Shown: piece by piece, positions 26,729 to 35,266 of the stretch
Layout of the letters: each line of letters starts with the position of its first letter
Position numbering within the stretch: position 1 is the stretch's first letter
Assembly (NCBI GenBank): GCA_943787265.1
Contig: CALSLT010000006.1
Coordinates: 62,001 to 126,000 of the forward strand
Length of the DNA: 64,000 nucleotides
Direction of reading: 5' to 3'
Origin: an uncultured Planctomycetaceae bacterium
GTDB lineage: Bacteria > Planctomycetota > Planctomycetia > Planctomycetales > Planctomycetaceae
Notes under the pieces: model-generated
What the model was told of the DNA's origin: nothing
The model's input: only the letters and a program-made list of their open reading frames with translations
Database searches by the model: none
Program-made: the position numbers and the translations under genes

Positions 26729-28222
26729 TTACGCCGATGTTTCTTTCGCAGACTTCGCTTTCGCCGCCGAGGTTCGAGCAAACATCACGTTGCAGATTGT
26801 GTCGTCGACAGCTTCGACGTCGAGATCGCCGACCAGATCGTCTTCCATCTCGACTTCTTCGTACTTCGCTTTATCAAGAGCGACGTCGACAGCCTTTCGT
26901 TCGCGAATCTGAGCTTCCAGGTTCTCAATGACTCCAGTCTTGACGAGACGAGCTCGCAGACGGCGAGGTGTTTCGCCGCTCTGGAAGGCCATCATCATGA
27001 TTTCCATTTCGACGTCCTGCGGTGAAACTTCGATGTTTTCTGCAGTCGCAATGGAATCGAGAATGAAGTGTTCTTTCATAGCCTGACGCGTGACGGAAAC
27101 CGAACGCTGGCGAAGATCATTTTCGCGAGCCTGGATTTCTTTCGGCGTGTAGCCAGCTTGCTGCATCTCAAGGATTTCGCGATGCAACGCGTTTTCGACC
27201 TGTTTCAGGACAAGTTCTTCCGGCAGTTCCCAATCAGCAGATTCGCCGATGGTTTCGAGAAGCTGCTCACGAGCTGACTGCCGCTGCTTGTAGGTAACCT
27301 GCCGCTCAAGAATGTCTTTGACTTCTTCGCGAAGCTTCTCGGCTGACTCGACGCCAATTCGGTCGAGCAATTCGCTGTCCAGCTCTGGAAGTTCGAGTTT
27401 CTGGACTGAAGAAACCGAGATAACGGCTTTCAGCTTTTCGCCACGCATCGGGACGTATGGTGCTTCGCTGGAAATCGTGAATTCTGCCTCACGAGAATCC
27501 CCAGCTTTTGCACCGGCCATCACGCTGCCGAAATCGCTGATTTCTGCGTCTTTGAAACGCAGAGCCGGCTGAATGCGAAGCGATAGCCCAGCCATATCCC
27601 GGACTGACGTGCCTTCATATTGGAAGTCGATCGACACGGCGACGTAATCGCCAATCGCCGCTCCATCGTCGTGATCGGCCTTTTCCCCGTATTCCAGCAA
27701 CATCTGGTCGATGTATTTCTGAATGTCGTCGTCCGAAACTTCCTGGCTTGGCCGTTTCAGTGTCAATTCACCGAAGTCTGGCAACTGCACGTCCGGGCGA
27801 ACTTCAACGTCGAACTGATATTCAAAATCACCAGCATCCGGAATCTCAAGCGTTTCGACGTCCATGTCCGGTTCGTTGATCGGATCGATTTCGAACTCTG
27901 CGGTCAGTTGCTCAAGGCTTTGAACAAGAACCCGCTGTTTGAGTTCGTCTGCGAGTTCCTGACGAAACTTCGACTGAACCAAACCCCGCGGCACTCGACC
28001 AACCCGGAAGCCAGGAACACTCGCCTTGGAAGCAAATTCGTCCAACGTTCCGTTTCGAACGATGTTGATTTCAGCTTCGGGTACAACGACGGAAATTCTT
28101 TTCCGACAAGGACCTGCGTCAGCGATATCGACTTTGAGATCCATTTTCGGCGGAAGCCCCAAAGCCTCAACGTCGACTTCGGATTCTTCTGCAACAGCAC
28201 CAGTGTTTTCAGTGTCACTCAC
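26729..28222 (-). CDS. tig: Trigger factor (ribosome-associated chaperone, PPIase)
   Basis: 497 aa, longer than the ~430 aa of E. coli owing to N- and C-terminal extensions. The ribosome-docking loop is present as GFRVGRVPRG (71-80), close to the canonical G-F-R-x-G-x-x-P. A FKBP-like PPIase region spans about 185-280 (DYVAVSIDFQYEG). The C-terminal chaperone arm is helical (AREQLLETIGESADWELPEE, QARENDLRQRSVSVTRQAM). It is the first gene of tig-clpP-clpP, a common bacterial order. It should bind nascent chains at the ribosome exit tunnel. Confidence 0.95.
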   Translation of the reverse strand: MSDTENTGAVAEESEVDVEALGLPPKMDLKVDIADAGPCRKRISVVVPEAEINIVRNGTLDEFASKASVPGFRVGRVPRGLVQSKFRQELADELKQRVLVQSLEQLTAEFEIDPINEPDMDVETLEIPDAGDFEYQFDVEVRPDVQLPDFGELTLKRPSQEVSDDDIQKYIDQMLLEYGEKADHDDGAAIGDYVAVSIDFQYEGTSVRDMAGLSLRIQPALRFKDAEISDFGSVMAGAKAGDSREAEFTISSEAPYVPMRGEKLKAVISVSSVQKLELPELDSELLDRIGVESAEKLREEVKDILERQVTYKQRQSAREQLLETIGESADWELPEELVLKQVENALHREILEMQQAGYTPKEIQARENDLRQRSVSVTRQAMKEHFILDSIATAENIEVSPQDVEMEIMMMAFQSGETPRRLRARLVKTGVIENLEAQIRERKAVDVALDKAKYEEVEMEDDLVGDLDVEAVDDTICNVMFARTSAAKAKSAKETSA

Positions 28223-28378
28223 GGAGAGGTTCCTCAGCGAAGGCGGTCAGCCAGAATGGCTATCAGCGACAGAAGCCGACGCTCCCCGTATGCACTGGCA
28301 GAAGATTGCACTGGCTGAAAGCGAAATGCCGTGCTGGTCTAGGCTGACCTGAAGCAATTCAAATGCGTACTAACAAAA

Positions 28379-28450
28379 AGCGGGAGACGGGATTCGAACC
28401 CGCGACATCCACGTTGGCAACGTGGTGCTCTACCACTGAGCTACTCCCGC
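28379..28450 (-). tRNA. tRNA-Gly(GCC)
   Basis: On the minus strand: acceptor GCGGGAG/CTCCCGC, D arm AGCTCAGTGGTAGAGC, anticodon stem CCACG/CGTGG around TTGCCAA (anticodon GCC), T arm CGGG-TTCGAAT-CCCG, discriminator U as expected for Gly. All stems pair. It lies 156 bp upstream of trigger factor on the same strand. Confidence 0.95.
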
Positions 28451-28787
28451 GACAAACTTTGGTTCTGCCATGAGTGGCAGAAGGCCGTGATGTTACGTCT
28501 CAGCCAAATTCCGGTCAAGTTTGGCCGATCGCTCTCAGGAAAAAGAGAGGAGACCGGTCAGCAACCGTCCAACTGGAGGTCACTACTTGCACTGTCAATC
28601 GGCAAAACCGGGACAAAGCTCCTGCGGAAATGGCCCGCTCGGTTGAGATTCAGGCGGTAACAACTCTCGGACGTATCGGCGACGAACAACCTGAACCCCG
28701 CAGGTTATTGTTGCAAGCCTTAAACACGCTGTTCGAGTACGGCTCGCTTGAAATACAGTCACACGCAACTGAAATTAGATTTCCGCG
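28451..28787. other. Non-coding stretch upstream of tRNA-Gly
   Basis: No credible gene. One 7-bp hairpin (TTCTGCC-ATGAGT-GGCAGAA, 28464-28483) sits just upstream of the tRNA; its role is unknown. The open frame across this region lacks family features and overlaps structured RNA candidates. Confidence 0.4.
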
Positions 28788-28886
28788 AGAAAAAACGAAA
28801 GCCCGCCCCGAGTGCAGAGACAGTCGACAATGCCAGGTTTCGCAGGTCAGGCAGAGAAGACGTTTAACGGTACCCCGGGGCGGGCC
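28788..28886 (-). ncRNA. Candidate structured small RNA or terminator, leftward
   Basis: GCCCGCCCCG (28801-28810) and CGGGGCGGGC (28876-28885) pair perfectly over 10 bp and enclose about 65 nt. On the minus strand the closing arm is followed by TTTCGTTTTTTC, as at the 3' end of a Rho-independently terminated small RNA. No T-run follows on the plus strand. I do not recognise an Rfam family, and the signal-recognition motif is absent here. Confidence 0.35.
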
Positions 28887-29139
28887 TCTATCGGATATAT
28901 CGAGATTGGGACCAGTTTGCGGACGTGGTTTACCGCGAAATTCGCAATTCCGAGCAAAATTGCGGAATCCCACACGTGCGATCGAACCGCCTGCAGTCAG
29001 GAACCAATGTTGTCACAAAGTGCCGTTCGACGACTTGATCGTCAGAGTGTGACACACGCAGACACGTAAAACCTTCTGCTTGACGTTGCGAAGTGTCGGT
29101 CCCATAATCGCTGCCACAAAAGTGGTTTTGCTCCAAAAA

Positions 29140-29262
29140 CAGCGGGAGTACAAACCTGCCTCCGAGTGTGGTGGTGGCTCTGCGAACCGGGTCAGGCGAG
29201 AAATCGAGCAGCCCTAAGCAAAAGCGTCAGGTACATGAGGGGGCAGGTTTGTGCTCCCGCTT
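29140..29262 (+). ncRNA. ffs: Signal recognition particle RNA, bacterial small type (4.5S-like)
   Basis: The conserved domain IV is visible: GGGTCAGG-CGA-GAAA-TCG-AGCAGCCC (29190-29213), with the symmetric loop bases TCAGG/AGCAG and a GNRA tetraloop. The 5' arm GCGGGAG-TACAAACCTGCC (from 29142) pairs with the 3' arm GGCAGGTTTGTGCTCCCGC (ending 29260), closing a long rod of about 120 nt, as expected for the Alu-less bacterial SRP RNA that binds Ffh. Exact ends are estimated. It explains most of the gap before the next gene, and argues against starting that gene at 29168. Confidence 0.88.
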
Positions 29263-29374
29263 TCGTGCGCAGCGGTCGCATCATTCGCTTGCTGCGAGGC
29301 TGCTGACACTCCACACACTCTTTTGTCTCGACAGATTGCTCCTCGTACAAGCAGGGAGCGTTCCGGACCTCAGC

Positions 29375-29863
29375 ATGGCACGCCACGAATCTGATCGTGA
29401 AGACATGATTCGTGAAGCGACTGCCCTGCGAAATCGGGCGGAATGGCAACTGCCCGGTGAACCGGAACTTGTATTTACCGGCGTCAAGACGGGAGGCAGC
29501 CTTTCCATCTACTTTGGTCCTGATCCGGTCTATCAGTTTTCAGAGGCTGGGCGATTGCGGCGGGCCTACTCTGACGGGTTCCTTTATCGAACTCAGGGAA
29601 CCAGCCTGGCAAGACTGCATCGAGAACGGTCGAAGGAACAAACAGTTCTCCTCCGCACCGATTTGAACGAAGACGAGCTTTCGCAGTTCCTCAGCAAAAT
29701 GGACGAGCGGCTCGACCAGCTTCGGCAATGCATCGCCGATGGCTCCGCGACTCAAGTGCGGTCGGTGTCGGATGACGAGCCTCCCGATTACGAAGCATTG
29801 ATCACACTGGCCATTAAGGCGTCACCAAAACTGGCACCAGCGATGCCAACCCGTCGTCAGTAG
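29375..29863 (+). CDS. Conserved hypothetical protein, planctomycete type
   Basis: 162 aa from the ATG at 29375 (MARHESDREDMIREATAL); the longer frame to 29168 would translate SRP RNA and is rejected. Features: an acidic/basic helical start, a beta-rich centre (VFTGVKTGGSLSIYFGPDPV, YQFSEAGRLRRAYSDGFLY) and a helical stretch (LNEDELSQFLSKMDERLDQL). It resembles a small uncharacterised family seen in planctomycetes; I know no function. No signal peptide or membrane helix. It follows the SRP RNA and precedes the SDR gene by 61 bp. Confidence 0.7.
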   Translation: MARHESDREDMIREATALRNRAEWQLPGEPELVFTGVKTGGSLSIYFGPDPVYQFSEAGRLRRAYSDGFLYRTQGTSLARLHRERSKEQTVLLRTDLNEDELSQFLSKMDERLDQLRQCIADGSATQVRSVSDDEPPDYEALITLAIKASPKLAPAMPTRRQ

Positions 29864-29924
29864 CAGCTTCAGCCGGTAGGCTGACGAAGTCGAAACTGCA
29901 TATCTAGACGGAAGGAGCAGGGTT

Positions 29925-30734
29925 ATGGACCTTGGAATCTCAAACAACGTTGCGGTCGTAACAGGCGGAGCCAGTGGAATCGGACGAGCGATCGCCGAGC
30001 AATTTGCTGCCGAGGGAGCGGACGTTGCCATTTGGGACGTCGCGGAAGCTGTCGCGCAAACCGCAAGTGAAATTGCAACGGCCAGTGGGCGACGAGTTTT
30101 TGGAATCCGAGCCGACATCACATCCTCGGAGAGCCTCGAGGCAGCATTGGCCACAACAAACTCAGAGCTAGGCGAGATCGACCACCTGGTTCACGCCGCT
30201 GCAATCGGATCAGGAAAGTTCGGTTTCCCCTTTACTAACCTTGCACCTGAAGACTGGCTACGTGTTCTCGAAGTAAACGTCATGGGCATGACCCGCGTTG
30301 CTCATACGGTGGCTCCGAAACTGGCCGAGCGAAAGTCCGGCACGATGACCTTTATTGCGTCGATCGCCGGCCAGATTGGTTCCCCCACCGACCCGCCGTA
30401 TAGCGCCAGCAAAGCGGCGAATATCAATTTCGCTCAGTGCATGGCGAAAGACCTCGCCGCCAGCGGAGTTCGCGTCAACGTCGTCTGCCCCGGCATGGTC
30501 CAGACACCTCTTAATAGGGGCGTCTGGCAATCGTGGTGCGACCGACAGCCCGACGACCAGAAGCTGGACTACGAAACATGGGCCGGCGAAAAGATTAAGA
30601 AAATGGTCCCGCTCGGCACGTGGCAACAACCGTCCGACATCGCGGACATGGTGACTTTTCTGGCCTCAAAGCGAGCCAACCAGGTCACCGGCCAGACGAT
30701 CAACGTTGACGGCGGCTTCGTCATGCACTGGTAG
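29925..30734 (+). CDS. Short-chain dehydrogenase/reductase (SDR)
   Basis: 269 aa. Cofactor motif TGGASGIG (13-20) with Asp at the end of beta-2 (IWDVA, Asp38) suggests NAD preference. Catalytic Ser146 (IASIAG), Tyr159 and Lys163 (YSASK) are present, and the C-terminus has the usual GQTINVDGGFVMHW. GGAGCAGG lies upstream of the ATG. It is a classical cytosolic SDR reducing or oxidising a hydroxyl/keto substrate; the substrate is not inferable. Confidence 0.9.
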   Translation: MDLGISNNVAVVTGGASGIGRAIAEQFAAEGADVAIWDVAEAVAQTASEIATASGRRVFGIRADITSSESLEAALATTNSELGEIDHLVHAAAIGSGKFGFPFTNLAPEDWLRVLEVNVMGMTRVAHTVAPKLAERKSGTMTFIASIAGQIGSPTDPPYSASKAANINFAQCMAKDLAASGVRVNVVCPGMVQTPLNRGVWQSWCDRQPDDQKLDYETWAGEKIKKMVPLGTWQQPSDIADMVTFLASKRANQVTGQTINVDGGFVMHW

Positions 30735-31109
30735 TTCGCAGGTTCGCCCTTACGTGCAATTACCTCTCGCGGACCAGGTTGGGCCATTGGCAACCCGACG
30801 ACACTCTCCCGGCGAGCGGTGGCCGTAAGGCTACCGGCAACCCAAGACTCTCGTTCGATTTCCGCGGCCAACGGACTGACGTCCGCCGCTCGCCTGCTTG
30901 AAATGAAGCTTCACCAGAAAGATCACACTCATTGCCCCGCCTGCATAATCGGCACGAGATGGCATGCTTCGGACCGTGGAACCGACGTCCGGTTGAGTCT
31001 TTTCGCCGATTCCCGGTAGCATGAATCGTTGCTTATGCGTCGCTGAGCCTGCCCACAACGGCTTCCCGCCGGCTCCGACGATCGATGGTTCAAGCTGGAA
31101 CAAGTTTCA
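30735..31109. other. Intergenic region with an inverted repeat pair
   Basis: No gene seen in these 375 bp. Two related palindromic units occur head-to-head (30808-30843 and 30862-30894), listed separately. The rest shows no recognisable feature. Confidence 0.5.
30808..30894. repeat. Pair of inverted GGCGAGCGG palindromic units
   Basis: Unit 1 contains GGCGAGCGGTGGCCGTAAGG followed by CTACCGGC; unit 2 on the other strand contains GGCGAGCGGCGGACGTCAGT followed by CCGTTGGC. Each is an imperfect hairpin. They resemble REP-like units (pattern GGCGAGCGG-N-CGTAAG-N) that I recall from planctomycete intergenic regions. Probably an extragenic repeat and not a terminator. Confidence 0.5.
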
Positions 31110-32516
31110 ATGAGTCTGCGCGGACGAATTCAAAACGGCCGGATGCAACGAAGAAGTTTCCTCGGCGTGGGAGTGGCCGGCGCGATGACCACTCGCGTCG
31201 CGTCGTTGGCCGAAGCGGCATCCGAAGGCCGGAAGGCTCAGGCAAAAAACGTTCTGGTTATTCTGGAGCAAGGCGGCTTATCCCACATGGACACGTGGGA
31301 TCCCAAGACCGAAGCCGTTGCCGAACATCGCAGCCCTTTCAAACCAGTCTCGACCGCCGTCCCCGGTTTGCAGTTTACATCGTTGCTTTCGAAGACTGCT
31401 CAGATTGCCGATCGCCTGACGGTCATCCGGTCAATGTATCACGACCGGTCCGGAGCGAACGGTCACCCGCTGGGAACTCAGTACGCGTTGTCTGGAGAAA
31501 TGCCCGGCGGTCCGCTTGAGATGCCGGACATCGGCTCCATCGTTTCTCAACGGATGGGCAGCAAGTGCGACTACCTGCCGCCGTACATCATGGTGCCCGG
31601 CAATCACGAACAGGCAAAACAAACTCGGGTTGGCTTTCTTCCGGCAGCCGCCAAGGTCTTCAAGACTGGCGGGAAAGACCTGTCGGATCCCGAGTGGAAA
31701 GTCAACGACCTCGGCCTGTTGACTGGAGTTGACCGCGGACGATTCACCGATCGTCGAGACCTGCTCAGCAATCTGAACGTCGGAGTCGCTCCCGCATCGA
31801 ACGATCCCGTCCGCACTTTTTCCGATCTTTCGAATCAGGCTGCCGACCTGCTGACCAATCCTTTAACGCAGAGCGCGTTCAATCTTTCCGAGGAGAAAGA
31901 AGCAACTCGCGAAGCCTACGGGACAGGTCACCGCGGACAGTGTTACCTCATGGGGCGACGATTGATCGAACGCGGCGTACGTTTCGTGACGGTCGATGTG
32001 CGAGAGCCGCTGACGGACAAAACGCCCGGCGGTTTCAACATGAACTGGGACCATCACGACTACATCTACAATAAAGGTTCGTGCGGCACGATTCGAAACG
32101 GAGCCGGCGGCGAAGGCCGTTACGGCATCGGCCATTGGGTCATGATGGGAAGTACCGACCAGGCTTTCGCAGCGCTCATCGCTGACCTCGAAGACCGCGG
32201 CCTGCTCGCAGACACACTGGTTGCTTTCGTTTCCGAGTTCGGTCGAACGCCTCGACTCAACCGGTTCAAGGGCCGAGACCATTGGACCAACGCCTACTCG
32301 ATCGCACTGGCCGGAGGCGGAGTGCCCGGCGGCCAGGTCATCGGCTCCAGCGACAAAGAAGGCGGCTATGTAACAAACCGCCCAACACGCCCCGACGATT
32401 ACGCCGCGACCGTTTACGAGAAGCTTGGACTGGACCGAACGAAGCCCGTTTACACTCCGTCAAACCGTCCCGTCTTTCTGGCCCACAACGGAAACCCAAT
32501 CGAAGAAGTCTTTTAA
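31110..32516 (+). CDS. DUF1501 domain protein, Tat signal
   Basis: 468 aa; ATGs at 31110 and 31143 are both possible, the second placing the Tat motif (QRRSFLGVGVAGAMTT) at the N-terminus. DUF1501 features: VLVILEQGGLSHMDTWDPKT, MYHDRSGANGHPLGTQYALS, VAFVSEFGRTPRLNRFKGRD and GGQVIGSSDKEGGYVT. No formylglycine cysteine. Exported, function unknown. It is the first gene of a rightward operon followed by a PPC-domain protein (84 bp) and a DUF1549/DUF1553 protein, the standard planctomycete grouping. Confidence 0.9.
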   Translation: MSLRGRIQNGRMQRRSFLGVGVAGAMTTRVASLAEAASEGRKAQAKNVLVILEQGGLSHMDTWDPKTEAVAEHRSPFKPVSTAVPGLQFTSLLSKTAQIADRLTVIRSMYHDRSGANGHPLGTQYALSGEMPGGPLEMPDIGSIVSQRMGSKCDYLPPYIMVPGNHEQAKQTRVGFLPAAAKVFKTGGKDLSDPEWKVNDLGLLTGVDRGRFTDRRDLLSNLNVGVAPASNDPVRTFSDLSNQAADLLTNPLTQSAFNLSEEKEATREAYGTGHRGQCYLMGRRLIERGVRFVTVDVREPLTDKTPGGFNMNWDHHDYIYNKGSCGTIRNGAGGEGRYGIGHWVMMGSTDQAFAALIADLEDRGLLADTLVAFVSEFGRTPRLNRFKGRDHWTNAYSIALAGGGVPGGQVIGSSDKEGGYVTNRPTRPDDYAATVYEKLGLDRTKPVYTPSNRPVFLAHNGNPIEEVF

Positions 32517-32600
32517 CATCGGACCGGTTCCCTCCAACGATACTTCTACGCGAACTTACGATCCTCCCCACCTCACTCTTTCCCGCCCGCGTTTGTCTCC

Positions 32601-35228
32601 ATGTTCCGATGCAAGAACCATATCTGCGCGCGATGCGTCGCCCTCACGGCTGCGTTGCTCGTCGGCAGTGCGCTGGAAGCAGCTCCTCCGAAAGCCATCC
32701 GAGTCGAACCGCTGGGGATCGCTCCTGGAGCGACGTCCGAACTTATTCTGCATGGCACAAACCTGACGACGACGACCGGCCTGTTGTCGACGTTGAAGTC
32801 TTCCGACGAGAAAACGTCGATCACGTTGCAACAGAAGACTGACAGTGCGTCGACCGAGCTTGACTCGAAGCTTGCAACTGGAGAACGACCGGCAGGAGCC
32901 ATCGTTGTTGAGGCGGAAGATTACTCCCGCGGTAAGTACCGTAAGGCTGGCATCTTCATCCTGAACGGTGACTTCACACCGAACTATGCCGAGTACGATA
33001 TCGAGATTCCTCAGTCTGGCACGTACCAGCTCGAACTGAAATATGCGGCTGGCAGTTCGCGGCCGGTCAAGCTTTTCCTGAACGGACGGCTGATCACGGA
33101 CGAAGCTGCCTCAGGAGTCACTGGTGGCTTCGGCGACGCCGATTCAAAGTGGATGGTCGAAGGCGTCGTCGCGCTGAGTGAAGGCAAGAACGTTTTGCGG
33201 CTGGAACGTCCCGGCGGCACACCTCACTTCGACAAGGTGGGGCTCGTCCCGACGAACGAACCTGCCAGTCAGTTTTCAAAAGCCAAACCGACCGACCGAG
33301 TCGCTCCGCTGCGAGCTGCCATTAGCAAATCATGCCCAATTGGCGTTTACGGTTTGCGAGTGGCGACGGCCGAAGGAATCTCCAATCCGCTGCTCATTAT
33401 GGTGGACGATCTGCCGACACTCGTTTCGCTGCGAAGCAATCACGACTTAACGTCGGCTCAGTCGATCAACCTTCCAACCGCCATCGACGGGACGACTGAC
33501 TCCGGCAACGCAGACTACTTTCAATTCGCTGGATCCACCGGCGACTGGGTGTCGATCGAAGCTGTCGCTACCCGGTTGGGAACAAAGCTCGACCCCGTCG
33601 TTCGGCTGTTGAATCAGTCCGGCAAGGAACTTGCTTTCGTTGATGACTCGCCAGCGCTGGCTGGTGACTGCCGATTGCGTTTGAGACTTCCAGAAACGGG
33701 AAACTTTTTCGTCGCGATAGAAGACTCGGCGATGGGCGGCAGTTCCGCTCACGCGTACCGGCTAAGGATTGGCGATTTCCTGCTGGATCATAATCGCAAA
33801 TATGCGACCATCGCGCACTCCGATCTCCAGCAGATTGAGCATGCCGACAACGCTCTGTTCACGCAGGCACAGATCGGCAGCGGCCTCACCGGAGCGTTCA
33901 GCAAAGATCGGCCTGTTCATCGATTTCAGTTTTCAGCAAAGAAAGGCGATCGCCTTGTTTTGACGGATCGGTCCCGGCAACTCGGCGCAGCGGCAATGCT
34001 CGGTCTGGCTGTCCGCGACGAAGCAGGGAAGCTGATCGGCGAAAACCGACGAGCAGGTACTTCCGGTGGGACACTCAACATCTCGACCCCCACTGACGGA
34101 TTGTACGATGTCGAACTGTCGGAATTGACGCGGCGCAGCGGGGCCGATTTCGGTTACTACGCCGAGCTTCGCCGCAGCATCCCCGACTTCGAACTAACCC
34201 TTGAGAAAGCAAGCGTCATCCTTCCGCAGGATGGATATACGATCGTCAAAGTCACGGCCAATCGAAAGGGCTACAACGGTCCGATCACGCTGAATGCCGT
34301 TTCGGGCGATGTCGAACTCGCCGTTTCGAATGAGGTCATTGCCGAAAAGAAAAAAGACACTCGCATGAAGGTTTACATTCCGAAAAACATGAAGCCGGGC
34401 AACGTGCTGTCGCTTCAAATCTTTGGCGTCGCGGAAGCATCGGAATCCGAACTTGGCGAGCAATCGGTTCGACGACTCGCTTCGACGCTGGCTTTCCTGA
34501 GAAAAGGGATGCCGCAAACGCCTCATCCGCCGATGAAATTGCAGACAGAACTTGCAGCCGTCGTCGGCCCGGCAATTCCCGATTTCTTTGCACTCAGTCT
34601 GGACGACGGAGCCGTTTACTTTCCTCGCCACGTCGGAGAAGTTTACTTCACGGTGCGTGTCAGAAATCGAACGGCAGGATTCAAGGATCAAGTCGCGTTG
34701 CGAGTCGAAGGACTTCCCGACGGCTTCAGCATGAGCGGTGGCGACCGAGCGGTCAGCCGAAGCGACAACAACGAGTATCGCTTTCAACTGAGGGGCCCTG
34801 CCGAGATGGATCTCGGAGTCCGCGAAATTCAGATCATCGGCGAGGCGTCATTCAAGGGGCAGACAAAAGAAGTCACTTTGACAAAGCTTCCCCTGCGGAT
34901 CATCGAACCACTCATCATCACCGCGAAGGCATCCGGCACGGCAAAGGCCGGAGGAAAGCAGAGAATTGCCGTCACTGCTCGCCGCTTTGTCCCGCGAGCC
35001 GGTGGCGACATGAAAGAGATCTCATTGAAACTTGCTGACGGGCCGGATGGGTTCTCGCTTGTCAGTAACAGCCTGATCGACAACGCGAAGAACGAGACAG
35101 AAGTTGACATCAACATCTCCGCCAACGTTCGCCCCGGTAAATACAATCTGAAATTTGAAGCGACGACCGAAGTCGCCGGTCACAAATTCACCGTGCTGAG
35201 CGCACCGTTTCAATTCACCGTCGAGTGA
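32601..35228 (+). CDS. Secreted PPC-domain protein with CBM6-like and beta-sandwich modules
   Basis: 875 aa with a signal peptide (ALTAALLVGSALEAAP). An IPT-like start (IRVEPLGIAPGATSELILHG) is followed by a CBM6-like segment (about 97-215: AIVVEAEDYSRGKY, YDIEIPQSGTYQLELKY, LRLERPGG). PPC-type (prepeptidase C-terminal) domains occupy about 285-520 (GNADYFQFAGSTGDWVSIEA, TGNFFVAIED, KDRPVHRFQFSAKKGDRLVL). The C-terminal half is repeated beta-sandwich domains. No protease catalytic domain is seen, so it probably binds or scaffolds at the surface or periplasm. It lies between the DUF1501 and DUF1553 genes, 38 bp before the latter. Confidence 0.8.
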   Translation: MFRCKNHICARCVALTAALLVGSALEAAPPKAIRVEPLGIAPGATSELILHGTNLTTTTGLLSTLKSSDEKTSITLQQKTDSASTELDSKLATGERPAGAIVVEAEDYSRGKYRKAGIFILNGDFTPNYAEYDIEIPQSGTYQLELKYAAGSSRPVKLFLNGRLITDEAASGVTGGFGDADSKWMVEGVVALSEGKNVLRLERPGGTPHFDKVGLVPTNEPASQFSKAKPTDRVAPLRAAISKSCPIGVYGLRVATAEGISNPLLIMVDDLPTLVSLRSNHDLTSAQSINLPTAIDGTTDSGNADYFQFAGSTGDWVSIEAVATRLGTKLDPVVRLLNQSGKELAFVDDSPALAGDCRLRLRLPETGNFFVAIEDSAMGGSSAHAYRLRIGDFLLDHNRKYATIAHSDLQQIEHADNALFTQAQIGSGLTGAFSKDRPVHRFQFSAKKGDRLVLTDRSRQLGAAAMLGLAVRDEAGKLIGENRRAGTSGGTLNISTPTDGLYDVELSELTRRSGADFGYYAELRRSIPDFELTLEKASVILPQDGYTIVKVTANRKGYNGPITLNAVSGDVELAVSNEVIAEKKKDTRMKVYIPKNMKPGNVLSLQIFGVAEASESELGEQSVRRLASTLAFLRKGMPQTPHPPMKLQTELAAVVGPAIPDFFALSLDDGAVYFPRHVGEVYFTVRVRNRTAGFKDQVALRVEGLPDGFSMSGGDRAVSRSDNNEYRFQLRGPAEMDLGVREIQIIGEASFKGQTKEVTLTKLPLRIIEPLIITAKASGTAKAGGKQRIAVTARRFVPRAGGDMKEISLKLADGPDGFSLVSNSLIDNAKNETEVDINISANVRPGKYNLKFEATTEVAGHKFTVLSAPFQFTVE

Positions 35229-35266
35229 CTGTGAAGAAATCAGACACTTAACTGAGTTCCCAAACG

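Noticed and set aside
28801..28885. SRP RNA at this stem
   Set aside because: The GC stem is suggestive, but the TCAGG/AGCAG domain IV motif is missing here and is present at 29190-29213.
28474..29052. 192-aa plus-strand frame
   Set aside because: No ribosome site or domain; crosses a structured-RNA candidate and lies in a region otherwise explained by RNA genes.
29168..29374. N-terminal extension of the conserved hypothetical gene
   Set aside because: It would translate the 3' half of the SRP RNA; the family-like sequence starts at 29375.
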